Shown here: positions 33,794 to 43,528 of the stretch, in pieces | Numbering within the stretch: position 1 is the first letter of the stretch | How the letters are laid out: every line of letters begins with the position of its first letter | Made by a program: the position numbers and the translations under genes | The notes under the pieces: model-generated | Databases searched by the model: none | What the model was told of the DNA's origin: nothing | Seen by the model: the letters and a program-made list of their open reading frames with translations, nothing else | Assembly (NCBI GenBank): GCA_947625115.1 | Contig: CANQND010000011.1 | Span: 1 to 49,189 of the forward strand | Reading direction: 5' to 3' | Origin: an uncultured Clostridia bacterium | GTDB taxonomy: Bacteria > Bacillota > Clostridia > Christensenellales > CAG-314 | DNA: 49,189 bases

Positions 33794-33822
33794 ATAGTAT
33801 CATATATAGCCTATTTTGTCAA
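33794..33822 (-). promoter_or_regulatory. Promoter of the 204-residue protein gene
   Basis: On the minus strand TTGACA (33817-33822), a 17-nt spacer and TACTAT (33794-33799). A second -10-like TATAAT lies further downstream. It overlaps the region upstream of the plus-strand XRE gene at 33858, so the two are divergently transcribed. Confidence 0.6.
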
Positions 33823-33857
33823 GCAATATGGTCTATAATTAGCCCACAGGGTTATTT

Positions 33858-34100
33858 ATGGGAATGTACGATTTGGTTAAAAACAGAATATCGGAATTGT
33901 GCGCGGAAAAGCACATCACGATAAACAGGCTTGCAATGGACGCGGGAATGTCGCCCTCCTCGCTCAAAAATATTTTGTACGGCAAAAGCAAAAACCCGGG
34001 CATTGTCACTATCAAAATTATTTGCGACGGATTGGGAATAACCATAACGGAATTTTTCGACACGGAGGAATTTCGTAACGCTCCGCAAGAGATAGAATAA
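33858..34100 (+). CDS. Small XRE-family transcriptional regulator
   Basis: This 80-residue helix-turn-helix protein of the Xre/Cro type is essentially one DNA-binding domain (ITINRLAMDAGMSPSSLKNI) plus an ITEFFDTEEF end typical of SinR/ImmA-like single-domain regulators in Firmicutes. The ATG follows AGGG six bases upstream. The gene is divergent from the 204-residue protein gene and is followed by a terminator-like hairpin at 34136-34162. Its target is likely its own promoter region or that of its neighbour. A TATAAT at 33834-33839 lies near the start but lacks a well-placed -35. Confidence 0.85.
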   Translation: MGMYDLVKNRISELCAEKHITINRLAMDAGMSPSSLKNILYGKSKNPGIVTIKIICDGLGITITEFFDTEEFRNAPQEIE

Positions 34101-34135
34101 CAGTCCCGTTTTTCCAAACAAGAGCCGTTTTACTT

Positions 34136-34162
34136 AAACCGACTGCAAAACACGTCGGTTTT
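34136..34162 (+). terminator. Terminator of the XRE gene at 33858
   Basis: An 8-bp stem (34136-34143 with 34154-34161), a 10-nt loop and four T at 34159-34162. It lies 36 bases after the stop at 34100. Confidence 0.55.
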
Positions 34163-34219
34163 GTCAAATGATTGACTTTTTGTGGCGATACGCCGCAATT
34201 TGACGGCATACCCCACAAC

Positions 34220-34288
34220 AAAAAAAAGCGCAGCTTTGCGCTGCGCCTGTACCTACATTGTCCAATGTGCGCGCGACTCTGCAAGTAC
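34220..34288 (-). ncRNA. Candidate short RNA of about 69 nt
   Basis: A minus-strand promoter (34295-34323) faces a strong terminator made of GCGCAGC/GCTGCGC arms (34228-34234 with 34240-34246) and a run of eight T on that strand (complement of 34220-34227). Nothing coding with a ribosome binding site lies between. A short stem ACATTG/CAATGT lies inside (complement of about 34255-34268). The expected product is a two-hairpin RNA ending in U-run. It is divergent from the XRE gene at 34357 and its promoter carries one of the two palindromes found before that gene. No known RNA family is recognised. Confidence 0.45.
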
Positions 34289-34294
34289 AATATA

Positions 34295-34323
34295 ATAATA
34301 CAAGAAGTTTTCTTCTTTGTCAA
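34295..34323 (-). promoter_or_regulatory. Minus promoter with a palindrome in its spacer
   Basis: On the minus strand TTGACA (34318-34323), a 17-nt spacer and TATTAT (34295-34300). The palindrome AGAAGTTTTCTTCT at 34303-34316 fills the spacer. Confidence 0.65.
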
Positions 34324-34345
34324 GATTTTTTAGAAGTTTTCTTCT
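34303..34345. promoter_or_regulatory. Twin operator-like palindromes
   Basis: AGAAGTTTTCTTCT occurs exactly at 34303-34316 and 34332-34345, 29 bp apart. Each has AGAAG/CTTCT arms around TTTT. The first sits in the spacer of the minus promoter and the second just before ATG 34357, the pattern of an autoregulated XRE repressor controlling divergent transcripts. Confidence 0.6.
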
Positions 34346-34356
34346 AAAATTTTGGT

Positions 34357-34557
34357 ATGACAATAGGACAGAAAATTAGAGAACTGCGATTGGAACGCAA
34401 TCTGAGCCAAATGCAACTCGGAAAGTCGATAGGAGTAAGTCAAAAAGCCATCGACTATTGGGAGCGCGGCGTAAACGAGCCGAAAGCCTGCTACGTGATC
34501 GCGCTTGTACGCAACCTTGACATTACTTTCGACGAATTTTTTTCGGAAATAGATTGA
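34357..34557 (+). CDS. Small XRE-family repressor
   Basis: This 66-residue helix-turn-helix protein of the Xre/Cro type (LSQMQLGKSIGVSQKAIDYW, then the typical ITFDEFF end) is a single DNA-binding domain. The ATG has no recognisable Shine-Dalgarno sequence (preceding bases CTAAAATTTTGGT). If TAAAAT at 34345-34350 is the -10, the mRNA would be leaderless. It lies beside two identical palindromes (34303-34345) and opposite a candidate short RNA. It probably represses itself and that RNA. It is not fused to a toxin or peptidase domain, and no toxin partner is nearby. Confidence 0.85.
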   Translation: MTIGQKIRELRLERNLSQMQLGKSIGVSQKAIDYWERGVNEPKACYVIALVRNLDITFDEFFSEID

Positions 34558-34613
34558 CGTAACGTCTGTTTTCAAAGTTTAACAAAACAAATATCTCCAA
34601 TAAAATTGCACAA

Positions 34614-34645
34614 AAAAATCTCGGACAAAACCGTCCGAGATTTTT
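34614..34645. terminator. Bidirectional terminator after tuf
   Basis: A 13-bp perfect stem (34614-34626 with 34633-34645) with a 6-nt loop and five A/T at each base, so it has a U-run in both directions. It lies 17 bases after the tuf stop at 34663 and 57 bases after the XRE gene. Confidence 0.88.
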
Positions 34646-34662
34646 GCACTGTGTTTACGTTG

Positions 34663-35874
34663 TTAGGAAATAATCTTGGAAACAACGCCGCTGCCTACGG
34701 TGTGACCGCCCTCACGGATAGCGAAGCGAAGACCCTCTTCCATAGCGACAGGAGTAATGAGGTCTACCTTTATGTGAGTGTGGTCGCCGGGCATAACCAT
34801 TTCCACGCCGGGGTCAAGCTCGATGGAGCCTGTAACGTCGGTTGTGCGGAAATAGAATTGAGGACGATATCCCTTGAAGAACGGGCTGTGACGTCCGCCC
34901 TCCTCTTTGGTGAGGACGTAAACTTGTCCCTCAAACACCATATGAGGAGTAACGCTCTTGGGTTTGGCGATAACTTGTCCGCGCTCTACGTCTTTACGGT
35001 CGATACCGCGAAGAAGCAGACCTACGTTATCTCCCGCATAAGCTACGTCAAGCAATTTGCGGAACATTTCTACGCCCGTAACAACAGTCGTTTTGATTTC
35101 GTCTTTCAAACCGACGATTTCTACGGGGTCGGACATCTTGACTGCGCCGCGCTCTACTCTGCCCGTGGCAACCGTGCCACGACCGGTGATTGTAAACACG
35201 TCTTCGACAGGCATTAAGAAAGGCTTGTCGGTATCGCGCGTGGGCGTGGGAATGTAGTTGTCTACCGCGTCCATCAAGTCGAGAATGGGCTTGAATACGG
35301 GGTCGGAAAGATTGTTGTTGCCTGCAACGGCGGCGTCCATAGCAGCCTTTGCGGAACCGCGGATAACGGGGATTTCGTCGCCGGGGAATTCGTACTTGGT
35401 GAGGAGTTCGCGAACTTCCATTTCTACCAATTCCAGCAACTCTTCGTCATCAACAAGGTCTGTCTTGTTAAGGAACACTACGATATAAGGCACACCGACC
35501 TGACGGGCGAGCAAGATGTGTTCGCGAGTTTGCGGCATAGGTCCGTCGGAAGCGGCAACAACCAGAATTGCACCGTCCATTTGCGCTGCGCCTGTGATCA
35601 TGTTTTTAACGTAGTCGGCGTGGCCCGGGCAGTCAACGTGAGCATAGTGACGCTTGTCTGTTTGATACTCCACGTGAGCGGTGTTGATCGTTATACCACG
35701 AGCTTTTTCCTCGGGTGCCTTGTCGATTTCGTCATACTTCATGACTTCTGCCTTGCCTTGCATAGCCATAACCATTGTGATAGCTGCTGTCAAGGTGGTC
35801 TTGCCGTGGTCTACGTGACCGATTGTACCAATGTTGACGTGCGGTTTGCTTCTGTCAAATTTAGCTTTTGCCAT
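34663..35874 (-). CDS. tuf: Elongation factor Tu
   Basis: This 403-residue GTPase carries aminoacyl-tRNA to the ribosome. It shows G1 GHVDHGKT (19-26), G2 [13 protein letters not shown]3 DCPGHADY, G4 NKTDLVD and G5 RGSA, then domains 2 and 3 with [18 protein letters not shown] and the C-terminal [19 protein letters not shown] with an A-rich spacer precedes ATG. It is the last gene of the str block but has its own promoter at 35961-35989, so it can be expressed above fusA. The sequence is fully conserved; no resistance-type changes are evident. Confidence 0.98.
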   Translation of the reverse strand: MAKAKFDRSKPHVNIGTIGHVDHGKTTLTAAITMVMAMQGKAEVMKYDEIDKAPEEKARGITINTAHVEYQTDKRHYAHVDCPGHADYVKNMITGAAQMDGAILVVAASDGPMPQTREHILLARQVGVPYIVVFLNKTDLVDDEELLELVEMEVRELLTKYEFPGDEIPVIRGSAKAAMDAAVAGNNNLSDPVFKPILDLMDAVDNYIPTPTRDTDKPFLMPVEDVFTITGRGTVATGRVERGAVKMSDPVEIVGLKDEIKTTVVTGVEMFRKLLDVAYAGDNVGLLLRGIDRKDVERGQVIAKPKSVTPHMVFEGQVYVLTKEEGGRHSPFFKGYRPQFYFRTTDVTGSIELDPGVEMVMPGDHTHIKVDLITPVAMEEGLRFAIREGGHTVGSGVVSKIIS

Positions 35875-35960
35875 TGTTGTTTTTTCCTCCTGATTTTTTA
35901 TGATGACAAAATTTTATTTTTTGATTGATTTTTGGCGCGATGTTTTCATCGCTAAATTTA

Positions 35961-35989
35961 ATTATACATTATTTTTTCGTTCAGGTCTA
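35961..35989 (-). promoter_or_regulatory. Internal promoter before tuf
   Basis: On the minus strand TAGACC (35984-35989), a 17-nt spacer and TATAAT (35961-35966). A 6-bp hairpin (GCGATG/CATCGC, 35937-35952) would lie at the 5' end of the leader. Confidence 0.6.
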
Positions 35990-36035
35990 TACTTTTTGAA
36001 ACTTTTTTGCAAAGTTTTTGACCTATTTGTTGCAT

Positions 36036-38129
36036 TTACAGGTTGTTTTTGACAATTTTTTCGCGAATTGCCTTGGGAACCTCGGCAAAGTGATCGAATT
36101 GCATTGTGTAGTTGCCTCTTCCCTGCGTGCGACTTCTCAAATCGGTGGCGTAGCCGAACATCTCCGCGAGGGGTATCAAAGCGTTTACCACCTGCACTCC
36201 GTTGCGCAGTTCTATGCCGCTAATGTTGCCTCGACGCGCCGAAACGTTACCCATAACGTCGCCGAGATATTCCTCGGGCATTGTTATTTCCACTTTCATC
36301 ATTGGTTCCAGCAACACGGGGTCGGCAATTGCCGCGGCGTTTTTGAAAGCGAGGCTTCCCGCGATCTTGAACGCCATTTCCGAACTGTCCACGGGGTGGA
36401 AACTTCCGTCGTACACGGTGGCTTTGAAGTCCACCACTTCGTAACCTGCAAGCGGTCCCGTTTTGGAGGCTTCCTGTATGCCGTTGTTTATGGGCTGAAT
36501 GTACTCTTTGGGAATGCTTCCGCCGACGGTCGCGTCCACAAATTCGTACCCCTTGCCCGCTTCTTGCGGTTCGAGGCGAATTTTGCAGTGACCGTACTGA
36601 CCTTTGCCGCCGCTTTGACGGACGTATTTGCCCTCCGCCTCGACGGCTTTTGTGATCGTTTCGCGGTAGCTTACCTGAGGTTGCCCGACGTTGGCTTCGA
36701 CACGAAACTCTCTCAACAATCTGTCTACGATTATTTCAAGGTGCAGTTCGCCCATACCCGCGATAATGGTTTGTCCCGTTTCGCGGTCGGTGTAGGTTTT
36801 GAAAGTGGGATCCTCCTCCGCCAACTTTATGAGCGCGAGCGTCATCTTTTCCTGTCCCGCTTTGGTTTTGGGTTCTATCGCTACCTTTATGACGGGTTCG
36901 GGGAACACCATACTGTCCAACACGATGGGGTGTTTTTCGTCGCAGAGCGTGTCGCCCGTGGTGGTATCTTTCAAGCCCACCAACGCAACTATTTCGCCCG
37001 CAAAGGTGTCCTCTATTTCCTGACGTTCCGCAGCGTGCATTTGCAACACTTTGGCAACGCGTTCGCGCTTGCCCTTGGTGCTGTTGTACACGTAGCTACC
37101 CGCTTTGAGCGTTCCGCTGTAAACGCGGCAATATGCCAACTTGCCCACAAACGGATCGGCGACGATCTTGAACGCCAAGCCGCAGAAAGGTTCTTCGTCG
37201 TCCGTTTTGCGGACGATCTTGTTGTTTTCGTCGTGTACGTCAAATCCCACAACGTGGTCGATGTCCACGGGGCTGGGCAAGTAGTCGCACACTGCGTCGA
37301 GCAACTTTTGGATACCTTTGTTTTTGTAGGCGGTTCCGCACAGTACGGGGTTTACCTGCAAAGAGATAACGGCTTTGCGAAGCCCTTGCTTTATTTCGTC
37401 GATACTCAGATCTTCCTCGTTGAAGAATTTCTCCATCAACGCGTCGTCGGTACCCGCGACAAATTCCACAAGTTCCGCTCTCGCTTGCTCCACTTCCTCT
37501 ACCATATCGGCGGGAACGTCCGTTTCCTCCACTTCGACGCCTTGCGGATCGTTGTAGATGTAGGCGCGGCGTGTGATTATATCCACCAAACCTTTGAAAG
37601 TGTCTTCCTTGCCGATAGGCAACTGAATGGGCATTGCGTTTGCTTTCAAGCGAGTGCGCATCATATCAACGACGTTGCGGAAATTGGCCCCGTTAATGTC
37701 CATTTTGTTGACAAAAGCAATGCGCGGCACGTTGTACTTGCTTGCTTGGTGCCACACCGTTTCGCTTTGAGGCTCCACTCCGCCCTTGGCGCAAAACACC
37801 GCGACTGCACCGTCCAAAACGCGCAACGAACGCTCCACTTCGACGGTAAAATCTACGTGACCGGGAGTGTCGATGAGGTTTATGCGGTAGTCCACGTTGT
37901 TGTAGTGGTTGAGCCAATGAACGGTGGTTGCGGCGGAGGCGATGGTTATACCGCGCTCCTGTTCCTGCGCCATACTGTCCATAACCGCGGTACCCTCGTG
38001 TACCTCGCCCATTTTGCGCGTTTTTCCGCTGAAAAACAGTATTCTTTCGCTTGTTGTGGTTTTACCTGCGTCAATATGCGCCATAATGCCTATGTTGCGC
38101 ACATTTTGCAGGGGATAAATTCTTGCCAT
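36036..38129 (-). CDS. fusA: Elongation factor G
   Basis: This 697-residue ribosomal translocase GTPase has G1 AHIDAGKTT (18-26), switch region [13 protein letters not shown]3 DTPGHVDF, G4 NKMD and the domain IV-V signature [16 protein letters not shown] followed by [11 protein letters not shown]. Its length equals the family's. It lies 24 bases after rpsG and 161 bases before tuf in the standard str order. AGGTAAC precedes the ATG. There is no sign of a second EF-G-type paralogue, and it reads as the housekeeping enzyme. Confidence 0.98.
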   Translation of the reverse strand: MARIYPLQNVRNIGIMAHIDAGKTTTSERILFFSGKTRKMGEVHEGTAVMDSMAQEQERGITIASAATTVHWLNHYNNVDYRINLIDTPGHVDFTVEVERSLRVLDGAVAVFCAKGGVEPQSETVWHQASKYNVPRIAFVNKMDINGANFRNVVDMMRTRLKANAMPIQLPIGKEDTFKGLVDIITRRAYIYNDPQGVEVEETDVPADMVEEVEQARAELVEFVAGTDDALMEKFFNEEDLSIDEIKQGLRKAVISLQVNPVLCGTAYKNKGIQKLLDAVCDYLPSPVDIDHVVGFDVHDENNKIVRKTDDEEPFCGLAFKIVADPFVGKLAYCRVYSGTLKAGSYVYNSTKGKRERVAKVLQMHAAERQEIEDTFAGEIVALVGLKDTTTGDTLCDEKHPIVLDSMVFPEPVIKVAIEPKTKAGQEKMTLALIKLAEEDPTFKTYTDRETGQTIIAGMGELHLEIIVDRLLREFRVEANVGQPQVSYRETITKAVEAEGKYVRQSGGKGQYGHCKIRLEPQEAGKGYEFVDATVGGSIPKEYIQPINNGIQEASKTGPLAGYEVVDFKATVYDGSFHPVDSSEMAFKIAGSLAFKNAAAIADPVLLEPMMKVEITMPEEYLGDVMGNVSARRGNISGIELRNGVQVVNALIPLAEMFGYATDLRSRTQGRGNYTMQFDHFAEVPKAIREKIVKNNL

Positions 38130-38153
38130 TTAGTTACCTGCTTTGTTGTGTTT

Positions 38154-38624
38154 TTACCATCTGAAATGCGCAAACGCCTTGTTTGCTTCCGCAGAACGGT
38201 GCATTTCTTCCTTTCTTTTGAACGCGTTGCCTTGTTCGTTGTAAGCGTCCAACAATTCGCCCGCCAAGCGTTGATACATATTTCTTTCGCTACGCTTGCG
38301 TGCAAACTGAACCAACCAACGTATTGCCAACGTCTGACGTCTTTCGGGGCGAACTTCCATAGGAACCTGATAGTTTGCGCCGCCTACGCGCCTTGCTTTA
38401 CATTCGAGCATAGGCATAAGATTGTTGATTGCTTTTGTGAACACTTCCATTGGGTCTTGACCGGTTTTCTTTTGAATTTCGTCAAAAGCACCGTAGACGA
38501 TTTCCTGAGCGGTTCCCTTTTTGCCGTCCAACATAACCTGATTGATAACCTTTGTTACCACTTTGCTGCCGTAGACGGGATCGGGAAGTACGTCCCTCTT
38601 GGGAACTCCACTTCTTCTGGGCAT
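38154..38624 (-). CDS. rpsG: Ribosomal protein S7
   Basis: This 156-residue 30S protein begins [20 protein letters not shown] and carries [14 protein letters not shown] and the [19 protein letters not shown] segment that binds 16S rRNA. The ATG at 38624 follows GGAGG; a longer frame to 38684 is not conserved. The length is normal. It initiates assembly of the small-subunit head. The 192-base gap to rpsL contains a long inverted repeat (38649-38775) that may be an autoregulatory site, because S7 is the known repressor of this operon in Escherichia coli. Confidence 0.98.
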   Translation of the reverse strand: MPRRSGVPKRDVLPDPVYGSKVVTKVINQVMLDGKKGTAQEIVYGAFDEIQKKTGQDPMEVFTKAINNLMPMLECKARRVGGANYQVPMEVRPERRQTLAIRWLVQFARKRSERNMYQRLAGELLDAYNEQGNAFKRKEEMHRSAEANKAFAHFRW

Positions 38625-38648
38625 GTGTTTTTCCTCCTTTTTTAGATG

Positions 38649-38775
38649 TTTTTGAAATTTTGTTTTTTTACCAAATACAGCCAACTCAACGCACGCCGTG
38701 CGGAGAAACTTCTGTCACAACGCGGACTTGCCGCGGACATACTGCTTACTCGGCGAAAAGTCTTAATTTCAAAAA
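38649..38775 (-). promoter_or_regulatory. Structured leader between rpsL and rpsG
   Basis: Perfect 11-bp arms (38649-38659 with 38765-38775) enclose about 105 nt containing smaller stems such as GCACGGCGTGC and a repeated TCCGCG. The right arm lies close to the rpsG ribosome binding site. S7-type translational control is the leading idea. Confidence 0.45.
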
Positions 38776-38816
38776 CCTCGACATTTCACCAATTGAACTG
38801 TTTGGTGTCCCCAATC

Positions 38817-39200
38817 CTACTTTTTGCCGGCTTTGGGACGTTTGGCACCGTACTTGCTACGAGCCTGCTTGCGATTGGCCACGCCTGCCGTGTCCAGCGT
38901 TCCGCGAATGATATGGTAGCGGATACCGGGCAAGTCGCGCACTCTTCCGCCGCGGATAAGCACTACGCTGTGTTCTTGCAGGTTGTGACCTTCGCCGGGA
39001 ATGTAGCATGTGCCTTCTTCACCGTTGGTACGGCGTACGCGCGCAATCTTGCGGAGAGCAGAGTTGGGCTTTTTGGGAGAAGTGGTCGTTACGTTAAGGC
39101 ATACGCCGCGCTTTTGCGGACAGCTGTCCAACAGAGGGGCTTTGCTCTTTTCTTTTTCACTTCTGCGGCCTTGTCTGATCAATTGGTTGATTGTTGCCAT
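38817..39200 (-). CDS. rpsL: Ribosomal protein S12
   Basis: This 127-residue decoding-centre protein begins [13 protein letters not shown] and carries the conserved [13 protein letters not shown] (the Lys affected in streptomycin resistance is wild-type) and [22 protein letters not shown] lies before ATG 39200; the longer frame to 39248 is not conserved. The position after the L7Ae-type gene and before rpsG is the standard Firmicutes order. Confidence 0.98.
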   Translation of the reverse strand: MATINQLIRQGRRSEKEKSKAPLLDSCPQKRGVCLNVTTTSPKKPNSALRKIARVRRTNGEEGTCYIPGEGHNLQEHSVVLIRGGRVRDLPGIRYHIIRGTLDTAGVANRKQARSKYGAKRPKAGKK

Positions 39201-39319
39201 CTGTTTACCTCCTTTCAATGATGAATGTCGAGTTTGAGAAAAACTCATTTATACAAAGCGGTTTTGCCCGCAGTTGTAACTTCGCCGACGTTGCACGTCG
39301 TTAGTGAAGTATTGCCCGA

Positions 39320-39559
39320 TTACGCTTTCAGTACACCTACCGCGCCGCTCGGCACCTCTATGCCGTAGCTTGCCGCAATGGCGTTCATATCCGAACCTAT
39401 GCGATAGCCTACTCCGTGCGCCTTTGCCGCGGCTATCATTTCGGTGATGTACTCGGTTTCGGCGTCTGCGGCGATAAAAATTTCCGCGATGTTGTCCCTT
39501 TTCAGTTCGCGCAATATCTGTCGCTTACCGATAACCACCTTTTTTGCGTCGTTAGCCAT
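39320..39559 (-). CDS. rplGB: L7Ae-family ribosomal protein (YbxF-type)
   Basis: This 79-residue RNA-binding protein of the L7Ae/L30e/S12e/Gadd45 family, which recognises kink-turns, has the family features LKRDNIAEIFIAADAE and YGIEVPSGAVGVLK. Its place between rpoC and rpsL is diagnostic of Firmicutes, where the Bacillus homologue is YbxF. The length is normal. The gap to rpoC holds an 11-bp hairpin (39596-39625). Confidence 0.85.
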   Translation of the reverse strand: MANDAKKVVIGKRQILRELKRDNIAEIFIAADAETEYITEMIAAAKAHGVGYRIGSDMNAIAASYGIEVPSGAVGVLKA

Positions 39560-39595
39560 ATTTCACCAACGTACATTCTATCAAAATTAAGCAAA

Positions 39596-39625
39596 GCAGT
39601 CAAGCGATTTGCACCGCTTGACTGC
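39596..39625 (-). promoter_or_regulatory. Hairpin between rpoC and the L7Ae gene
   Basis: A perfect 11-bp stem (39596-39606 with 39615-39625) and an 8-nt loop. On the minus strand it is followed by TTTGCTTAATTTTG, a weak terminator tail. It could be an attenuator that partly separates rpoBC from the str genes. The rest of the 188-base gap is A+T-rich with no gene. Confidence 0.55.
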
Positions 39626-39747
39626 CGAGAATAATAACAATAATATTATTTTTATCTTATTGTTTAGTTGCAAAACCGCCCGCGCCGCCGCAACAAAGAA
39701 TTGCCCGCCCGCATTTGACAAATTGCGTTTATGGATTTTTACAAACG

Positions 39748-42700
39748 TCAATTGTTGTCCGAATCGTCCTCGTCGAGCGTTACCACGTGAGGAACAAGTT
39801 CCTTGTCGCGATATTGCGTAAGTCCCGTACCTGCGCTTATCATCTTGCCGATGATGACGTTCTCTTTCAAGCCGTAAAGCGGGTCGCACTTGTTCTTGAT
39901 TGCCGCTTCCGTCAACACGCGAGATGTTTCTTGGAAAGACGCGGCAGACAGGAAGCTATCCGTTGCCAAACTTGCTTTTGTTATGCCCAACAAAATGCGC
40001 TTTGCCGTTGCGGGAACGCCGTCGTTATCCAACGCTTTGGCGTTTTCCTCCTCGAACTTGAAGATGTCCACCACTTCGCCCGGGAGCATATCCGTGGTGC
40101 CTGCGTCCTCGATACGTACCTTGCGGAGCATTTGACGGACGATAACTTCCACGTGCTTGTCGTTGATTTCAACGCCGTTTGCACGGTAGGTGGCTTGCAC
40201 TTCTTTTACCAAATATTCCTCTACCGCGCGCAGTCCCTTTGTGGAAAGGAGATCCTGCGGGTAAATGGAGCCTTCGGTAAGGGGCGAACCGGGTTCCACC
40301 ACGTCGCCGTCGTGTACCTTGATCCTGCTGGTGTAGGGAATGGCGTAATCCTTGACGTTGCCGTTTACATCGGTAACTTGGACGATCTTGCGTTCGGTGT
40401 TGACGGGAATGGTAACGGTTCCGGCAACTTCGCATATCACCGCGCACCCCTTGGGTTTGCGCGCTTCAAACAGCTCCTCTACGCGAGGCAAACCTTGCGT
40501 TATGTCGTCGGCTGTCGCAACGCCGCCCGTGTGGAACGTACGCATTGTGAGCTGTGTGCCGGGTTCGCCAATCGACTGCGCCGCGATGACGCCCACGGCT
40601 TCGCCGAGATTGACGGGTTTGCCCGTAGCCATATTGGAGCCATAGCATTTGCAACACACGCCGTGTTCGCTACGGCAGGTAAGCACCGTTCTCATATACA
40701 GCTTGTCTATGCCCGCCTTGACAATCTCTCTGGCGAGGTCGTCGTTTATCATTGTGTCGCCGTGGCAGATGATTTCGCCCGTTTTGGGGTCTACCACGTC
40801 GTCGATGACGTATTTGCCGATAATGCGGTCCTCAAATTTTTCGATTATTTCGTCGGTGCCGCTACCGCGGAACGCCTCTATCCACATTCCCTGAGGACGG
40901 CTGCCCGCGCTGCAATCTTCTTCGCGAATTATGACGTTTTGAGCAACGTCTACCAAACGTCTGGTAAGGTAACCCGAGTCTGCCGTTTTCAAAGCGGTGT
41001 CGGCAAGACCTTTTCTGCCGCCGTGCGAAGAAATGAAGTACTCCAACACGCTCAAACCCTCACGGAAGCACGCCTTAACGGGCAACTCGATGGTACGTCC
41101 CGAGGGGTCGCTCATCAAGCCGCGCATACCGCACAACTGTCTGATTTGGTTCATACTGCCGCGCGCGCCCGAGTCTGCCATCATCCAAATGGGGTTGTCC
41201 TCTTCCATTACGTCCTGCACCAACTTTTCCACTTCGGAAGCGGCGTCTTTCCACACGTCGATAACGGACTTGTAGCGTTCGTTTTCGGTAAGGTAACCCT
41301 CGTTGTAGCTGTCCTCTATCGCAATTACTTGCTGTTCCGCCTCGTGAAGAATGGTCTTTTTCTTTTCGGGAATGTTCATATCGAACACGCTGGTGGTAAG
41401 TCCGCTGATGGTGCTGTACTTGTAGCCCAACGCCTTTACGTTGTCCAACATTGTGGCTGTGGGCGTTGTTCCGCGCAACTTGTAGCATTTTTCCACGATT
41501 TGAGAAAGTTGCTTTTTGCCTACGAGGTAACTCTTGGGGTTGGCAAGCATTTCCTTGGTGAGGTTGTTGCGAATACCGAGAGTGTGGCGTTCGATCGTCT
41601 TTTGCGCAAGCACGTCGGGGTCGCGAATGGTTTCCGCGTCCGTTTGCTCGGCGTTGACGTCCGTTTCTTCCACGTAGATAGCTTGACAGAATATCAATCT
41701 GCCTACGGTAGTCCATATCCTGCTACCGTCCGCCTGCTGAATGTTGACAACGGTGTGCAACGTTATGTCGTGCGCAACGTACGCTTCGTACGCCTCGTCG
41801 AAACTGCTGTAAAACTTGGCTTTACGCAACAAGTTTACTTCTTCTTCCGTCAGTTCGCGTTGGTGCCTTGTTTCGTCGTACAACTCGATGATACGTTGCA
41901 TTTCGGGTACGTCGCAACGGACGGTCGTGAGGTAGTAGCAACCCAAAACCATATCCTGCGTGGGCGAAATGACGGGTTTGCCGTCGCTCAACTTCAAAAT
42001 GTTGTTCGCCGCAAGCATAAGATAGCGCGCTTCCGTTTGCGCCTCTATGGAAAGAGGTACGTGTACCGCCATTTGGTCGCCGTCGAAGTCGGCGTTGAAC
42101 GCGGTACAAGCAAGCGGGTGAAGTTTGATAGCTCTGCCCTCGATAAGCACGGGTTCAAATGCCTGAATGGACAATCTGTGCAACGTGGGCGCACGGTTGA
42201 GCATAACGGGGTGATCCTTGATTACGCCTTCGAGAATATCCCAAACCTTGTCGTCGGCGCGCTCAACGCGTTTTTTAGCCGATTTGACATTGTGGCATTG
42301 TCCGAGTTCCACCAACTTTTTCATTACGAAAGGTTTGAACAGTTCCAACGCCATTTCCTTGGGGATACCGCATTGGTGCAACTTCAATTCCGGTCCGACA
42401 ACGATAACGGAACGTCCCGAGTAGTCTACGCGCTTTCCGAGAAGATTTTGACGGAAACGTCCCTGTTTGCCGCGAAGCAAGCCCGAAAGAGATTTCAATT
42501 CGCGGTTGCCTGCGCCCGTTTGCGGACGTTTGCTACGGCTGTTGTCCAACAAACTGTCCACAGCGTCCTGCAACATACGCTTTTCGTTGTTGATAAGAAT
42601 TTCGGGAGCGTTGATCTCAATAAGTCTTTTCAAACGGTTGTTGCGGTTGATAACTCTGCGGTACAAATCGTTGAGGTCGCTGGTGGCATATCTGCCGCCG

Positions 42701-43515
42701 TCGAGGGGAACCATCGCGCGCAATTCGGGAGGAAGCACGGGCAGAACGGTAAGTATCATCCACTCGGGGCGGTTGCCGCTCTTGCGGAATGCCTCCACAA
42801 TGTCCAAACGCTTGATTGCGCGAACCTTTTTCGCGCCTTGATTTGTCTTTGCGAGAACTTCGCGCAGTTCTTTGCTTTCCGCTTCGAGGTCGATGTTTTG
42901 AAGCAGTTCGCGAACGGCTTCGGCACCCGTTCCCGCGCGGAAATTGTAGGTGGGGTCCTCTTTTGCCCTTACCTGCGCCTCGCGGTATTCGCTCATACTG
43001 AGTATCTGCTTGTACTGCATTCCGCTCTGCATCGGGTCGATAACCACGTAGCTTTGGAAGTTTATCAATTGTTCAAGGTACTTGGGGGACATATCGAGTA
43101 TCAAGCCCATACGGGAGGGAGTCCCGCGGAAATACCAGATATGCGATACGGGCGCGGCCAACTCTATGTGACCCATACGCTCGCGGCGTACCTTTGATTT
43201 TGTTACTTTTACTCCGCACTTTTCGCAAACGATACCTTTGTAGCGTATGCGCTTGTACTTGCCGCAATGGCACTCCCAATCTTTGACGGGTCCGAATATT
43301 CTTTCGCAGAACAAACCGTCTTTTTCGGGTTTTTGAGTGCGGTAGTTGATCGTTTCGGACTTTTTGACTTCGCCGTAGGACCACTCTCTGATTTTTTCGG
43401 GAGAGGCAATTCCGATTTGAATGGAATCGAAGTCGTTCATGAGTCCCGTGCGCGCAAGCGTGTTGTTGCGCAAAGCCGAAATGGATTGACCTGTAATTGT
43501 TGTTTCGTTACTCAT
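39748..43515 (-). CDS. rpoC: RNA polymerase beta' subunit
   Basis: This 1,255-residue catalytic subunit has the N-terminal zinc finger [19 protein letters not shown], the bridge/active-site motif [12 protein letters not shown] that holds the catalytic Mg, and the second zinc site [17 protein letters not shown] lies eight bases before ATG 43515. It starts 13 bases after rpoB. The length is within the Firmicutes range and no insertion is obvious. The C-terminus ends in an acidic DEDDSDNN tail. Confidence 0.98.
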   Translation of the reverse strand: MSNETTITGQSISALRNNTLARTGLMNDFDSIQIGIASPEKIREWSYGEVKKSETINYRTQKPEKDGLFCERIFGPVKDWECHCGKYKRIRYKGIVCEKCGVKVTKSKVRRERMGHIELAAPVSHIWYFRGTPSRMGLILDMSPKYLEQLINFQSYVVIDPMQSGMQYKQILSMSEYREAQVRAKEDPTYNFRAGTGAEAVRELLQNIDLEAESKELREVLAKTNQGAKKVRAIKRLDIVEAFRKSGNRPEWMILTVLPVLPPELRAMVPLDGGRYATSDLNDLYRRVINRNNRLKRLIEINAPEILINNEKRMLQDAVDSLLDNSRSKRPQTGAGNRELKSLSGLLRGKQGRFRQNLLGKRVDYSGRSVIVVGPELKLHQCGIPKEMALELFKPFVMKKLVELGQCHNVKSAKKRVERADDKVWDILEGVIKDHPVMLNRAPTLHRLSIQAFEPVLIEGRAIKLHPLACTAFNADFDGDQMAVHVPLSIEAQTEARYLMLAANNILKLSDGKPVISPTQDMVLGCYYLTTVRCDVPEMQRIIELYDETRHQRELTEEEVNLLRKAKFYSSFDEAYEAYVAHDITLHTVVNIQQADGSRIWTTVGRLIFCQAIYVEETDVNAEQTDAETIRDPDVLAQKTIERHTLGIRNNLTKEMLANPKSYLVGKKQLSQIVEKCYKLRGTTPTATMLDNVKALGYKYSTISGLTTSVFDMNIPEKKKTILHEAEQQVIAIEDSYNEGYLTENERYKSVIDVWKDAASEVEKLVQDVMEEDNPIWMMADSGARGSMNQIRQLCGMRGLMSDPSGRTIELPVKACFREGLSVLEYFISSHGGRKGLADTALKTADSGYLTRRLVDVAQNVIIREEDCSAGSRPQGMWIEAFRGSGTDEIIEKFEDRIIGKYVIDDVVDPKTGEIICHGDTMINDDLAREIVKAGIDKLYMRTVLTCRSEHGVCCKCYGSNMATGKPVNLGEAVGVIAAQSIGEPGTQLTMRTFHTGGVATADDITQGLPRVEELFEARKPKGCAVICEVAGTVTIPVNTERKIVQVTDVNGNVKDYAIPYTSRIKVHDGDVVEPGSPLTEGSIYPQDLLSTKGLRAVEEYLVKEVQATYRANGVEINDKHVEVIVRQMLRKVRIEDAGTTDMLPGEVVDIFKFEEENAKALDNDGVPATAKRILLGITKASLATDSFLSAASFQETSRVLTEAAIKNKCDPLYGLKENVIIGKMISAGTGLTQYRDKELVPHVVTLDEDDSDNN

Positions 43516-43528
43516 TTACATTGCCTCC

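Noticed and set aside
33831-33842. Plus-strand promoter for the XRE gene at 33858
   Set aside because: The TATAAT at 33834-33839 has no -35 at 16-18 nt; the nearby TTGTCA is only 12 nt away.
34357-34557. Toxin-antitoxin pair
   Set aside because: The two small XRE proteins have no toxin-like partner gene on either side, only a probable short RNA.
39715-43197. 1,160-codon plus-strand frame opposite rpoC
   Set aside because: It is the antisense shadow of a conserved RNA polymerase gene; long antisense frames recur along this window because of codon bias.
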